From Mycolicibacterium porcinum (GTDB taxonomy: Bacteria > Actinomycetota > Actinomycetes > Mycobacteriales > Mycobacteriaceae): DNA of 64,000 nt. The position numbers and the translations under genes are program-made. Below are positions 18,499-28,472 of the stretch, one piece after another; within the stretch, counting starts at the first letter, position 1, and every line of letters begins with the position of its first letter. Under the pieces are notes generated by a model that was given only the letters and a program-made list of their open reading frames with translations, was not told the DNA's origin and made no database searches. The stretch is from positions 248,001 through 312,000 of the forward strand of contig MVIG01000001.1 of the NCBI GenBank assembly GCA_002086835.1, in the 5' to 3' direction.

Positions 18499-19930
18499 AG
18501 CGGCTGGAGTTGGAATCGCCTGCGCGCCGGGGGCGGCGGTGTCCACCGCCGCGCTGCTGTCCGCCTGCACCGGAACCGGACCGGGCCGACGGGGCGCCGC
18601 CGTTGCGCGATGAGCCGTTGGGGCGGCTGCGTCGCTGCTGCTGACCCGACTTGCCCGGCTGCCCGGACTTGTTGCCTTGGCGCCGCGGCGCCGGAGCGGG
18701 CTGGGCGGCCGGCTCGGGGCGAATGGGGTCACCGAAAACCCGGTCCCCGGGGGCGATCTCCCGCAGCACCGGATGGTCGGTGCCGTTCACCCGGGTGATC
18801 GTGGGCTTGACCCCGGCCTTCTTGGTCAGCATGCGAACATCGGAAACCTGCGCGTCGTGCATGAGCGTCACCACGGTGCCCTCGTTCCCGGCGCGGGCCG
18901 TGCGCCCGGACCGGTGCAGGTAGGCCTTGTGCTCGACCGGCGGGTCGGCGTGCACCACGAGGCTGACGTCGTCGACGTGGATACCGCGGGCGGCGATGTC
19001 GGTGGCCACCAGAACCGCCGCCGATCCGTCGGAGAACGCGGTCAGATTGCGGGTGCGGGCATTCTGGGACAGGTTGCCGTGCAGCTCGACTGCCGAAACA
19101 CCACGCGAATTGAGCTGGCGGGTCAGGTTTTTCGCACCGTGCTTGGTACGGGCGAACACGATGGTGCGGCCCGGGGCGGCAGCCAGATCGGCCACCACGT
19201 TGACCCGTGCGGAGTTGTCCACGTGCAACACGTGGTGCACCATCGCGGTCACCGGCGACTGTGCCGAATCCACGCTGTGCACCACGGGATCGTGCAGATA
19301 GCGCTTGACCAGCACGTCGACCCCGGCATCGAGGGTGGCCGAGAACAGCAGGCGCTGGGAGTCTTTCGGGGTGCGGTCCAGCAGCCGCTTCACGCCGGGC
19401 AGGAAGCCCAGGTCGGCCATGTGGTCGGCCTCGTCGAGCACGGTGATCTCGACTGCGGACAGGTCGGCGTGGCCGGATCGCATGTGGTCTTCGAGTCGGC
19501 CCGGGCAGGCGATCACGATGTCCACGCCTGCTCGGAGCGCGGAGATCTGCGGGTTGGGGCCCACGCCACCGAAGATGTTGACCGACCGCAGGCCGGTGGC
19601 CTTGGCCAGCGGGGCCAGCGAGGCTTCGATCTGGGTGACCAGTTCGCGGGTGGGCGCCAGGATCAGCGCGCGGGGACGGTTCGGCGCCCGGCGGGTGCCG
19701 CTGGTCGCCAACCGCGCCACCAGGGGCAACAGGAACGCATACGTCTTGCCGGATCCGGTCCGGCCGCGGCCGAGGACGTCACGGCCCTTCAGCGAGTCGG
19801 GCAGGGTCGCGGCCTGGATCGGGAACGGGGTGTCGATTCCGTTGCCGGCGAGGGTTGCGACGATCTCGGCGGGCAGGCCGAGGTCGGCGAATGTGGGCAC
19901 AGCGGTGCCAGGGGTCTCTTGGACAGACAA
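18497..19930 (-). CDS. DEAD-box RNA helicase
   Basis: The 477-residue ATP-dependent RNA helicase is of the RhlE/DeaD type, for RNA remodelling in the cytoplasm. All motifs are present: Q motif FPIQAATLP, motif I RTGSGKT (about 57), PTRELVTQ, DEAD (about 162), SAT, VATDIAARGIH and HRSGRTARAG. The last about 80 residues are a basic Arg/Gly/Ser-rich RNA-binding tail. The start is a TTG at 19930 with GGAG 8 bases upstream. The frame stays open far upstream, but that part overlaps the divergent regulator. A -10-like TATAGT at 20049-20054 would give a 5' leader of about 110 bases. Confidence 0.93.
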   Translation of the reverse strand: MSVQETPGTAVPTFADLGLPAEIVATLAGNGIDTPFPIQAATLPDSLKGRDVLGRGRTGSGKTYAFLLPLVARLATSGTRRAPNRPRALILAPTRELVTQIEASLAPLAKATGLRSVNIFGGVGPNPQISALRAGVDIVIACPGRLEDHMRSGHADLSAVEITVLDEADHMADLGFLPGVKRLLDRTPKDSQRLLFSATLDAGVDVLVKRYLHDPVVHSVDSAQSPVTAMVHHVLHVDNSARVNVVADLAAAPGRTIVFARTKHGAKNLTRQLNSRGVSAVELHGNLSQNARTRNLTAFSDGSAAVLVATDIAARGIHVDDVSLVVHADPPVEHKAYLHRSGRTARAGNEGTVVTLMHDAQVSDVRMLTKKAGVKPTITRVNGTDHPVLREIAPGDRVFGDPIRPEPAAQPAPAPRRQGNKSGQPGKSGQQQRRSRPNGSSRNGGAPSARSGSGAGGQQRGGGHRRPRRAGDSNSSR

Positions 19931-20048
19931 AATGAAAGCTCCGAAAATAGAGGGCGGTCGTCCTGCCCGGCGCGAGTGATATCTCGCGGCGCTCGGTGTG
20001 ACGATCGAGAAGGCGGCAAAGGCAGAACAGACAAGCCGCCGTGCCCCG

Positions 20049-20054
20049 ACTATA
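20049..20054 (-). promoter_or_regulatory. Candidate -10 element of the helicase gene
   Basis: On the minus strand this reads TATAGT, close to the SigA consensus. No convincing -35 was found. It would leave about 110 untranslated bases before the TTG start. The gap of 292 bases (19931-20222) also holds a plus-strand TATCCT near 20130, a possible -10 for the GAF regulator gene. Confidence 0.4.
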
Positions 20055-20222
20055 CGGGTAGCGGGCTGGTTTCCCCGAGTTCTGGCTGCTGACCAGCGGG
20101 TGGTATCCATCACAGCTCCAGGCGGGTCAACTATCCTGGCGGTTACGCGTGAATGCCATACCCATGGCCCGACGCCGGGAGAGATGATCGCCGTGGCCGC
20201 ATCGAGGAACACGGGAGGCCGG

Positions 20223-21488
20223 ATGTCCACCCGGGCCCTTCCGGCGAAGGTGCGCGCCATCCATGATCTGTTCATCGAGGGCCAGGTGGACGCCGCTTCG
20301 CTGGATTCCACCCCGGTGCGTCGCGTCATCGTGGAGAGCTGGCAGCGCAGCCTGGCCACCGGGGTGGATCCAGACCTGGGCACCCGGGCGGCTGCCGCGG
20401 CCGCCGCGCTGACCGAGTTGCGCAACGCGCATCCGCTCGCGCCCACCCTGCCGCTGATCCGTCGTCTGCTGGTCGAAGATGCCGTCGACGCCGGCGTCCT
20501 GGTGGCCATCACCGCCGCCGATGGCACCCTGCTGTGGGTCGAGGGCGACCCCGGAGTGCGCCGCAAGGCCGAGGCGATGAACTTCGTTCCCGGTTCGGAC
20601 TGGAGTGAACGGACGGCCGGGACGAATGCCCCCGGCACCGCCTTGGCCCTCGACCGCGAACTGCAGATCCTGGGGTCAGAACACTTCTCCCGGATCGTGC
20701 ATCCGTGGAGCTGTACCGCGGTTCCGGTGCACGACCCGGCCACCGGGGCGTTGCTCGGTGCCATCGACCTGACTGGCGGGTCCAAGGTGGCCTCGACCCA
20801 GACCTTGGCGCTGGTCAGGGCGACTGCGGTCGCGGTTGAGAATCAGCTGGCGCTGCTCCGGCTCACCGCGCCACCCGCACCCGCGACCGCGGAGGGGGCG
20901 CGGCTGACCGTGTTGGGCGCGGAACGTCCACGCTGGCACCTGGCCGACGCCGCAGGTCGACCGCAATCCAGCGTCCTGACCGGGCGGCACGCCGACATCC
21001 TGGTGCTGCTGATCCGGCATCCCGAGGGACTGAGCGCCGACCATCTGGCCATGCTCCTCGACGACAAAGACCTCGACGTGGTCACCGTGCGGGCCGAGGT
21101 GTCGCGGCTGCGCCGGGTCATCGGAAGTACCTACATCGAGTCCCGGCCGTACCGGTTGATGGCCCCGGTCGCCAGCGATATGGGCGACGTCTACGACGCG
21201 CTGCAGGCCAGGAACGTCTCGGCTGCCCTCGACGCATACTCGGGCGCGTTGCTGCCGCAGTCGGTGTCGCCGGCCATCGCACGGCTGCGCACCGAACTGA
21301 GCGCCAGCCTGCGCGAGGCGGTGCTGGCCGGGGGCAATCTGAGCCTGTTGCGGCGCTGGTTGGCGCTGCCCGACGGCCGCGACGACCGGGAGGGTTGGCG
21401 GGTGCTGCACGACCACGCCGACGCAGACCCGGTGGCCCGGGCTCAGGCGCGTGGACGCCTGGCCGGAATCGACTCCGAACTGGGCTGA
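20223..21488 (+). CDS. GAF domain transcriptional regulator
   Basis: The 421-residue protein has an N-terminal AcoR-like region and GAF sensory domain (about 75-215, with [18 protein letters not shown] and [16 protein letters not shown]). A C-terminal winged-helix-like segment follows (about 250-320, [10 protein letters not shown] to [18 protein letters not shown]). It has no sigma-54 interaction domain. Such regulators sense small organic inducers. The ATG at 20223 has a GGGAGG site 5 bases upstream; the ATG at 20184 is less well placed. It lies directly before the aldehyde dehydrogenase gene and is the only regulator in the diol/ethanolamine block, so it is the likely controller of it. Confidence 0.85.
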   Translation: MSTRALPAKVRAIHDLFIEGQVDAASLDSTPVRRVIVESWQRSLATGVDPDLGTRAAAAAAALTELRNAHPLAPTLPLIRRLLVEDAVDAGVLVAITAADGTLLWVEGDPGVRRKAEAMNFVPGSDWSERTAGTNAPGTALALDRELQILGSEHFSRIVHPWSCTAVPVHDPATGALLGAIDLTGGSKVASTQTLALVRATAVAVENQLALLRLTAPPAPATAEGARLTVLGAERPRWHLADAAGRPQSSVLTGRHADILVLLIRHPEGLSADHLAMLLDDKDLDVVTVRAEVSRLRRVIGSTYIESRPYRLMAPVASDMGDVYDALQARNVSAALDAYSGALLPQSVSPAIARLRTELSASLREAVLAGGNLSLLRRWLALPDGRDDREGWRVLHDHADADPVARAQARGRLAGIDSELG

Positions 21489-21505
21489 TCGTCCCGCTCG
21501 CGAGC

Positions 21506-21543
21506 TGCAACGTTGCTTTTGACGTGTGCAACTGTGCTGCAAC
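21506..21543 (+). promoter_or_regulatory. Three TGCAAC repeats upstream of the aldehyde dehydrogenase gene
   Basis: TGCAAC occurs at 21506-21511, 21527-21532 and 21538-21543, spaced 21 and 11 bases, that is about two and one helical turns. The first is part of the palindrome GCAACGTTGC. Helical phasing suggests a protein binding array. Similar boxes lie upstream of the diol dehydratase operon (25624-25640). Confidence 0.5.
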
Positions 21544-21604
21544 CTACTGCCGACTACCTTTAGTGATGACCGACACATCTGGGTGTCCGATGCAGGAGAT
21601 TGCC

Positions 21605-23128
<1,524 letters not shown>

Positions 23129-23175
23129 GCCGTCGAGGTCGACGAGTCCGGTCCGGAAAGGGTCGTCATGCTGCG

Positions 23176-23211
23176 CGCGGGCAGCACCGGTGCGTGCCGG
23201 TGCTGCCCGCG
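23176..23211 (+). terminator. Hairpin after the aldehyde dehydrogenase gene
   Basis: CGCGGGCAGCACCGG (23176-23190) pairs perfectly with CCGGTGCTGCCCGCG (23197-23211) around a 6-base loop. There is no T-tract. It lies 47 bases after the stop and 66 bases before the alcohol dehydrogenase gene, so it may attenuate rather than end transcription between the two. Confidence 0.6.
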
Positions 23212-23277
23212 GGATCGCACAACCGAATAACAACAAAATCGGCTGCCAGCAACACCCTTCAATGATGGGAGCGACTC

Positions 23278-24339
23278 ATGACCCAGACTCTCGACGACAG
23301 CGTCGGCGCCAATAGCGCTGGCCGGATGCGCGCAGCGGTGGTCACCGAATTCGGTGCGCCGCTGCAGGTTTCTGAACTCGACCTGCCGACGCCCGGACCG
23401 GGTGAGGCACTGGTCAAGCTCGAGACCTCAGGCGTGTGCCACACCGACCTCCATGCCGCACATGGCGATTGGCCAGTGAAGCCCAGGCCGCCGTTCGTCC
23501 CGGGCCATGAGGGGTACGGCACGGTGGTGGCGCTGGGGCCCGGCGTGGCGGACCTGAAGATCGGCGACAAGGTCGGCAACGCCTGGCTGTGGTCGGCCTG
23601 TGGCACGTGCGAGTACTGCCGCACCGGCTGGGAGACCCTGTGTGAGCAGCAGCGCAACGGTGGCTACAGCGTCAATGGCAGCTTCGGCTCCTACATGTTG
23701 GTCCACGCCGCCTATGCCGCTCGGATCCCCGAGGGCGCCGACCCGGTCGAGGTGGCGCCCGTCCTGTGTGCCGGGGTGACGGTCTACAAAGGCCTGAAGG
23801 TGACCGACACCCGGCCCGGTCAATGGGTGGCGATCTCAGGGGTCGGCGGACTGGGTCACGTCGCGGTGCAGTATGCCCGCGCGATGGGTCTGAGGGTGGT
23901 CGCCATCGACATCGACGACGCCAAGCTGGAACTGGCCGGACGACTCGGTGCCGAGGTGACGGTGAACGCCACGACGTCCGACGTCGTGGCCGAAGTGCAG
24001 AAGGCCACCGGCGGCGTGCACGGCGTGCTGGTGACAGCGGTGCATCCGCAGGCGTTCGGCCAGGCGATCGGGCTGGCCCGCCGCGGTGGCACCATTGTCT
24101 TCGTCGGTCTGCCGCCGGGAGACTTCCCGGCGCCGATCTTCGACATCGTGCTCAAGGGATTGACCATCCGCGGCTCGATCGTGGGTTCGCGCCAGGACAT
24201 GGTTGAGGCCCTCGATTTCTACCACCGTGGCCTGATCCACCCGATTGTCGAGACGACGTCCCTCGATCAGATCAACGACGTGTTCGAGCGGATGGAACGC
24301 GGGCAGATCGACGGCCGGATCGTCATCGATTACCGGTAG
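23278..24339 (+). CDS. Zinc-dependent alcohol dehydrogenase, AdhP-like
   Basis: The 353-residue NAD(H)-linked alcohol dehydrogenase interconverts short primary alcohols and aldehydes. Catalytic zinc ligands are in SGVCHTD and PGHEGYG. Structural zinc cysteines are in SACGTCEYC and ETLCEQ, and the Rossmann motif is GVGGLGH followed by an acidic AIDIDD, favouring NAD over NADP. The ATG has a weak GGGAGC site. It lies in line with the aldehyde dehydrogenase, so the pair could dispose of aldehydes in both redox directions. Confidence 0.92.
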   Translation: MTQTLDDSVGANSAGRMRAAVVTEFGAPLQVSELDLPTPGPGEALVKLETSGVCHTDLHAAHGDWPVKPRPPFVPGHEGYGTVVALGPGVADLKIGDKVGNAWLWSACGTCEYCRTGWETLCEQQRNGGYSVNGSFGSYMLVHAAYAARIPEGADPVEVAPVLCAGVTVYKGLKVTDTRPGQWVAISGVGGLGHVAVQYARAMGLRVVAIDIDDAKLELAGRLGAEVTVNATTSDVVAEVQKATGGVHGVLVTAVHPQAFGQAIGLARRGGTIVFVGLPPGDFPAPIFDIVLKGLTIRGSIVGSRQDMVEALDFYHRGLIHPIVETTSLDQINDVFERMERGQIDGRIVIDYR

Positions 24340-24365
24340 TAGAGGTCCCCTGAACTGCCGTCGAG

Positions 24366-24414
24366 TGTGAAGCTGTTGCGACATCTGACCCGCACGCTCG
24401 TTAACAGCTTCACA
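24366..24414. repeat. Intergenic 12-bp inverted repeat after the alcohol dehydrogenase gene
   Basis: TGTGAAGCTGTT (24366-24377) and AACAGCTTCACA (24403-24414) are perfect inverted arms around 25 bases. It starts 26 bases after the gene and has no T-tract. Its left flank (GCCGTCGAGTGTGAA) resembles that of the larger palindrome at 35816 (GCCGTCGAAAGTGAA), so both may belong to one repeat family. Confidence 0.5.
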
Positions 24415-24468
24415 TTCGCGGTACTGCTTGACAACCACTGTCCATCAAAATGATTCACGAGGAGACTT

Positions 24469-24867
24469 ATGGGTTCCCTGCCGCTGCCGACCGCGCAGAA
24501 GGTGATCGATGCCGCAGTAGTCAAGGCCGAGGAGATCGGCCAGCCGATGAACATCGCCGTGGTCGACGACGGAGGTCACCTGGTCGCCTTCGTACGCATG
24601 GACGGTGCGATCAAGGCCAGCATCGACATCTCGATCCGCAAGGCGCGTACCGCGGTCATGATGAACCTGCCCACCAGCGCGCTGATGGCGGCCTGCCAGC
24701 CGGGTGGCGAACTCTACGGCCTGGAGCAGACCTCGGGCGGGTTGGTTGTTTTCGGCGGCGGGATACCGCTGGAGGCCGACGGTGTCGTGATCGGTGCGGT
24801 CGGGGTCAGTGCCGGCAGCGTCGAGCAGGACGTCGCGGTGGCTTCCGCCGCGGTAGCGGCAATCTGA
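24469..24867 (+). CDS. HbpS/GlcG-like (DUF336) protein
   Basis: The 132-residue protein covers the whole GlcG/HbpS fold, also found as the C-terminal domain of PduO in diol-utilisation clusters. Core motifs are AVVDDGGHLVAFVRMDGA, SIRKARTAV and GGIPL, with GAVGVSAGSVEQD near the end. Known members bind haem or act near cobalamin; no enzyme activity can be read from sequence. The ATG has a GAGGAG site. It lies between the dehydrogenases and the diol dehydratase, which supports a link with the B12 pathway. Its last six codons are duplicated downstream. Confidence 0.85.
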   Translation: MGSLPLPTAQKVIDAAVVKAEEIGQPMNIAVVDDGGHLVAFVRMDGAIKASIDISIRKARTAVMMNLPTSALMAACQPGGELYGLEQTSGGLVVFGGGIPLEADGVVIGAVGVSAGSVEQDVAVASAAVAAI

Positions 24868-24891
24868 CCGAGGCCGCGGTAGCGGCAATCT
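24847..24891 (+). repeat. 19-bp tandem-type direct repeat at the end of the HbpS-like gene
   Basis: GCCGCGGTAGCGGCAATCT occurs at 24847-24865 and again at 24873-24891, a 26-base period. The first copy encodes the C-terminal AVAAI and stop. The second lies after the stop and abuts the convergent FhuF-like gene. It is a clear local duplication, probably by replication slippage. Confidence 0.8.
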
Positions 24892-25591
24892 AGTCGACGA
24901 GAACGCAGTCACCGCAATACCCGCCGCCGGGGACCTGGTAGAACAGGCAGCAATTGCGGCGCCGGAATCGTTGTCCCACAAGGTCTGCGGCGCCGCGCAA
25001 TGGATCGGTGGATATCAGCGCGTGGATGAGTTCACGGCCGCGTGCCTCCGCATCGGGGCGGGACTGGGCCAGCACGGTGACCGCACCGTTGGCCGCCGAG
25101 GCGATGTTGCCCCACATCACCTGGGGTGAAAGGGATTCCGCCAACCGCATGGTGTTGTTCAGCAGGCTGAACACAGTTTCGATCAGCGATTCGGTGATGA
25201 CGGTGGCGGCCCGGCGCGGATCGGCTTCGGTCACGGATTCGGCGCCGAGGGTTCCCAGCGCCGGACGGTGGGACGAATTGTGTTGCCAAAAAAGCGAATC
25301 GAGGGTCAGAACCGGAACGGTGCCCAGGCATACCGCGGCACCGACGACGGGGGACAGCAGACGCGCAGTGATCGACAGGTGCAGCGACGATGCCGCCGCT
25401 TTGACGGGAACATCGGTTTCGTCGATCCCGAAGCCGGTGGCGGTCGCGGCTCGGGTACGCATCGTGTATTCGTGCACGGCCGCTTGATCGCCGCACAGCG
25501 ACCTGATCGGTCGCCAGGTGGCGGGGTCGGCCGCCGGGAGGGCGAAGAACTCACCCAGCGCGGCGATCGGATCGGATTTTCCAGCGTCCAT
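24890..25591 (-). CDS. FhuF-like [2Fe-2S] protein
   Basis: The 233-residue protein ends with the FhuF-type cluster motif CC-x10-C-x2-C (RNCCLFYQVPGGGYCGDCVLVD), which in FhuF binds a [2Fe-2S] cluster that reduces ferric siderophores. The upstream domain includes the conserved LLSPVVGAAVCLGTVP and NNTMRLAESL. It is divergent from the diol dehydratase operon (126-base gap) and convergent with the HbpS-like gene. Its function here is unclear: ferric-siderophore reduction is the family role, but an electron-transfer job linked to cobalamin reduction is conceivable. Confidence 0.82.
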   Translation of the reverse strand: MDAGKSDPIAALGEFFALPAADPATWRPIRSLCGDQAAVHEYTMRTRAATATGFGIDETDVPVKAAASSLHLSITARLLSPVVGAAVCLGTVPVLTLDSLFWQHNSSHRPALGTLGAESVTEADPRRAATVITESLIETVFSLLNNTMRLAESLSPQVMWGNIASAANGAVTVLAQSRPDAEARGRELIHALISTDPLRGAADLVGQRFRRRNCCLFYQVPGGGYCGDCVLVD

Positions 25592-25623
25592 CGTCGGGCC
25601 AGGTTAGCCGCACTGACCTGCGG

Positions 25624-25640
25624 CGCAACCTTCATGCAAC
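25624..25640 (+). promoter_or_regulatory. Paired YGCAAC boxes upstream of the diol dehydratase operon
   Basis: CGCAAC (25624-25629) and TGCAAC (25635-25640) are 11 bases apart, the same phase as the repeats before the aldehyde dehydrogenase gene. A further partial inverted match (GCGTTGTG) lies at about 25664-25671. These are candidate sites for the GAF regulator encoded at 20223. Confidence 0.45.
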
Positions 25641-25716
25641 GTGATGCAGCGCACAATTGGGTCGCGTTGTGTCGCATATCGGTGGGAGAACCGCCCCGAG
25701 CCAGTTGGAGTCGTGA

Positions 25717-26145
25717 ATGACGGAACCGATCCTTGATCCTTCGGTCGATTACCCGCTGAGCATCCATCGCGAAGACCTGCTGTTCACCCCCAACGGCAAG
25801 CCGATCGGCGATATCACCATGGATGCGGTGACCTCGGGTGAGGTCTCCGCGTCGGACCTCCGGATCACCCCGCAGACCTTGCGGCTGCAGGCTCAGATCG
25901 CCGAGAAGGTGGGACGCCGGCAGCTCGGCTCGAACCTGCGGCGGGCAGCGGAGATGACCGCGATCAGCGACGAGCGGGTACTGCAGATCTACAACGCGCT
26001 GCGGCCCAACGCCTCCACCAAAGCCGAACTCGACGCGATCGCCGAGGAGTTGGACACGAAATACGGGGCGGCATTGCTGGCTGGTCTCGTCCGCGAGGCT
26101 GCCGACGTCTACGAGCGCCGCGACATTCTGGCCACCAGCGAATAG
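25717..26145 (+). CDS. pduE: Propanediol/glycerol dehydratase small (gamma) subunit
   Basis: The 142-residue gamma subunit belongs to the adenosylcobalamin-dependent diol dehydratase. The conserved region runs DYPLSIHREDLLFTPNGKP then ITPQTLRLQAQIAE, RRAAEMTAISDERVLQIYNALRP and the tail RRDILA. It comes first in the operon; in the well-known pdu operons the small subunit comes last. The ATG has a TTGGAG site. The large-subunit gene follows after 10 bases. The gene symbol is used by analogy. Confidence 0.9.
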   Translation: MTEPILDPSVDYPLSIHREDLLFTPNGKPIGDITMDAVTSGEVSASDLRITPQTLRLQAQIAEKVGRRQLGSNLRRAAEMTAISDERVLQIYNALRPNASTKAELDAIAEELDTKYGAALLAGLVREAADVYERRDILATSE

Positions 26146-26155
26146 GAGAACACCG

Positions 26156-27874
26156 GTGACGGCAGTATCGCCACAACATTCCACGGCCGGCCAGCGCAGG
26201 CAGTCCGAGCGCACCAAGGTGCTGGAGGACCGGCCGGTCAACCTCGACGGCTTCGTCGAGGAGTGGCCCGAGGTCGGCATGGTCGCGCTCGACAGCGCAT
26301 TCGATCCTGCGCCCAGCGTGCGCGTCGTCGATGGAGTGATCGTCGAGATGGACGGCCGGGCCCGCGCCGACTTCGACTTCATCGACCAGTTCATCGCCGA
26401 CCACGCCATCGACACCGCGACCACCGAAGAGGCGATGGCGATCCCGGCCGCCGACATCGGCAGGATGCTGGTCGATCCACGCGTGGCTCGTGATGAGGTG
26501 ATCGCGGTGACCACGGCGCTCACCCCGGCCAAGCTGCTCGAAGTGGCTAAGACGCTGAATATCGTCGAGATCATGATGGGGATGCAGAAGATGCGGGCCC
26601 GTCGCACCCCGGCGAACCAGGCGCACTGCACCAGCGCTCGGGACAACCCGATCCAGGTCGCGTGTGAGGCCGCCGAGGCATCGCTGCGCGGATTCTCGGA
26701 AGTGGAAACGACTTTGGGTGTGGTGCGCTACGCCCCGTTGGTGGCGATGGCGCAGCAGATCGGCAGCCAGGTCGGCTGTGGTGGGCGCCTGACCCAGTGC
26801 GCACTCGAGGAGGCCACCGAGCTGGAGCTGGGCATGCGCGGGATCACCGCGTACGCCGAGACCATCTCGGTCTACGGCACCGAGTCGGTGTTCGTCGACG
26901 GTGATGACACCCCGTGGTCGAAAGCGTTCCTGGCCGCGGCCTATGCCTCGCGTGGTATCAAGATGCGCTTCACCTCGGGCACCGGTTCCGAGGTGCAGAT
27001 GGGCAACGCCGAGGGCCGTTCCATGCTGTACCTGGAGATCCGGTGCATCCTGGTCGCGAAAGGCGCAGGGGTGCAAGGCCTGCAGAACGGTTCGATCTCC
27101 TGCATCGGCGTACCGGGTGCGGTACCGGCGGGTATCCGGGCGGTGGCGGCGGAGAATCTGATCGCCTCCGCGGTGGACCTGGAATGCGCTTCCGGCAACG
27201 ACCAGTCGTTCTCCCACTCACCGATGCGCCGGGTGGCGCGGTTGTTGCCACAGCTGATGCCGGGCACCGACTTCATCTGCTCCGGTTATTCGGCGCCACC
27301 CAACTACGACGACATGTTCGCCGGATCCAACCTTGACGCAGAGGATTACGACGACTTCAACACGATCCAGCGGGACCTGCAGATCGACGGCGGGTTGCGT
27401 CACGTCAACGAGGCCGAGATCATCGCCGCCCGGCACCGCGCGGCCAAGGCCCTGCAGGCGGTGTTCGCCTACCTGGACCTGCCCGCCATCTCCGACGCCG
27501 AGGTCGAGACGGCAGTGTATGCGCACGGCAGTCGCGAGTTGATCCCCCGTGATGTTCTGGAGGACCTCAAGGGCGCACAGCAGGTGATGGACCGCAACAT
27601 CACGGGACTGGACCTGGTGAAGGCGCTGGAATCGACCGGTTTCTCCGATGTTGCGGAGAACCTGCTGGCCGTTCTACGACAACGGGTCTCGGGTGACCTG
27701 CTGCAGACGTCAGCGATCATGACGCGCGAGCTGCAGCCGCTGTCGGCGGTCAACGATCGCAATGACTATGCGGGTCCGGGCACGGGTTACCGCCCCACGG
27801 GCGCGCGCTGGGAGGAGATGAAGCGGCTGCGTCACGTGACCAGCGCCGAGAACCCCGAACTGGAGGTCGAGTGA
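26156..27874 (+). CDS. pduC: Propanediol/glycerol dehydratase large (alpha) subunit
   Basis: The catalytic TIM-barrel subunit converts 1,2-propanediol, glycerol or ethanediol to the aldehyde by radical chemistry with adenosylcobalamin. The 572 residues align by eye with Klebsiella PduC. The active-site histidine is in ANQAHCTS (His157, equivalent to His143), with RGFSEVETT, EEATELELGMRG, YGTESVFVDGDDTPWSKAF, GAGVQGLQNG and FICSGYSAPPNYDNM-like sequence all present. The start is GTG with a GGAGAA site. The N-terminus is about 15 residues longer than in enteric PduC. The medium-subunit gene follows 1 base after. Confidence 0.95.
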   Translation: MTAVSPQHSTAGQRRQSERTKVLEDRPVNLDGFVEEWPEVGMVALDSAFDPAPSVRVVDGVIVEMDGRARADFDFIDQFIADHAIDTATTEEAMAIPAADIGRMLVDPRVARDEVIAVTTALTPAKLLEVAKTLNIVEIMMGMQKMRARRTPANQAHCTSARDNPIQVACEAAEASLRGFSEVETTLGVVRYAPLVAMAQQIGSQVGCGGRLTQCALEEATELELGMRGITAYAETISVYGTESVFVDGDDTPWSKAFLAAAYASRGIKMRFTSGTGSEVQMGNAEGRSMLYLEIRCILVAKGAGVQGLQNGSISCIGVPGAVPAGIRAVAAENLIASAVDLECASGNDQSFSHSPMRRVARLLPQLMPGTDFICSGYSAPPNYDDMFAGSNLDAEDYDDFNTIQRDLQIDGGLRHVNEAEIIAARHRAAKALQAVFAYLDLPAISDAEVETAVYAHGSRELIPRDVLEDLKGAQQVMDRNITGLDLVKALESTGFSDVAENLLAVLRQRVSGDLLQTSAIMTRELQPLSAVNDRNDYAGPGTGYRPTGARWEEMKRLRHVTSAENPELEVE

Positions 27875-27875
27875 T

Positions 27876-28472
27876 ATGTCGGCAGTGACCGGGCAGCGCA
27901 CCCTGACGTTCACCGGCGAGCGGCCGGCCGAACCGGGAAAGCGCTCCGATGAAGTGGTGCTGGCGATTTCGCCGGCGTTCGCCGACTTCTTCAGTCAGAC
28001 CATCATCGGCCTATCCCATGCCGACGTGATCCGCCAGATCCTGGCCGGCATCGAGGAGCAGGAGGTGGCCGCGCGATGCATCCGGGTGCGGCACAGCAGC
28101 GACCTCGCGGTGGTCGCGCATGCGGCGGCCAGACTGAGCGGATCGGGGATCGGTATCGGCATCCTGTCTCGCGGCACGTCGATGATCCATCAGCGTGACC
28201 TCCCGCGGTTGTCCAGCCTCGAGCTGTTCCCGCAGAGCCCGCTGATGACGTTGGAGACCTATCGCCGCATCGGCTCGAACGCCGCCCAGTACGCCAAAGG
28301 CGAGTCACCAGAACCGGTTCCGACGCTCAACGACCAGATGGCCCGTCCCCGCTGGCAGGCCAAGGCGGCGCTGCTGCATCTGAAGGAGACCGAGCAGATC
28401 CGTAAGCAGACCCGCCCGGTAGAGGTGACACCGGAGTTCGCCGAGCTGACCCCTGAGGCACTGGGTACCTGA
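27876..28472 (+). CDS. pduD: Propanediol/glycerol dehydratase medium (beta) subunit
   Basis: The 198-residue beta subunit binds the cobalamin lower face together with the alpha subunit. The family core is EVVLAISPAFADFF, GLSHADVIRQILAGIEEQEV, ARCIRVRHSSDLAVVAHAAARLSGSGIGIGI and FPQSPLMTLETYR. It lacks the long N-terminal extension that targets PduD to microcompartments in enteric bacteria, in line with the absence of shell genes. It overlaps the reactivase gene by one base (TGATG). Confidence 0.93.
   Translation: MSAVTGQRTLTFTGERPAEPGKRSDEVVLAISPAFADFFSQTIIGLSHADVIRQILAGIEEQEVAARCIRVRHSSDLAVVAHAAARLSGSGIGIGILSRGTSMIHQRDLPRLSSLELFPQSPLMTLETYRRIGSNAAQYAKGESPEPVPTLNDQMARPRWQAKAALLHLKETEQIRKQTRPVEVTPEFAELTPEALGT

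Noticed and set aside
18677-20092. Long plus-strand open frame over the helicase gene
   Set aside because: It is antisense to a well-supported DEAD-box helicase and has the low-complexity composition expected of a GC-rich shadow frame.
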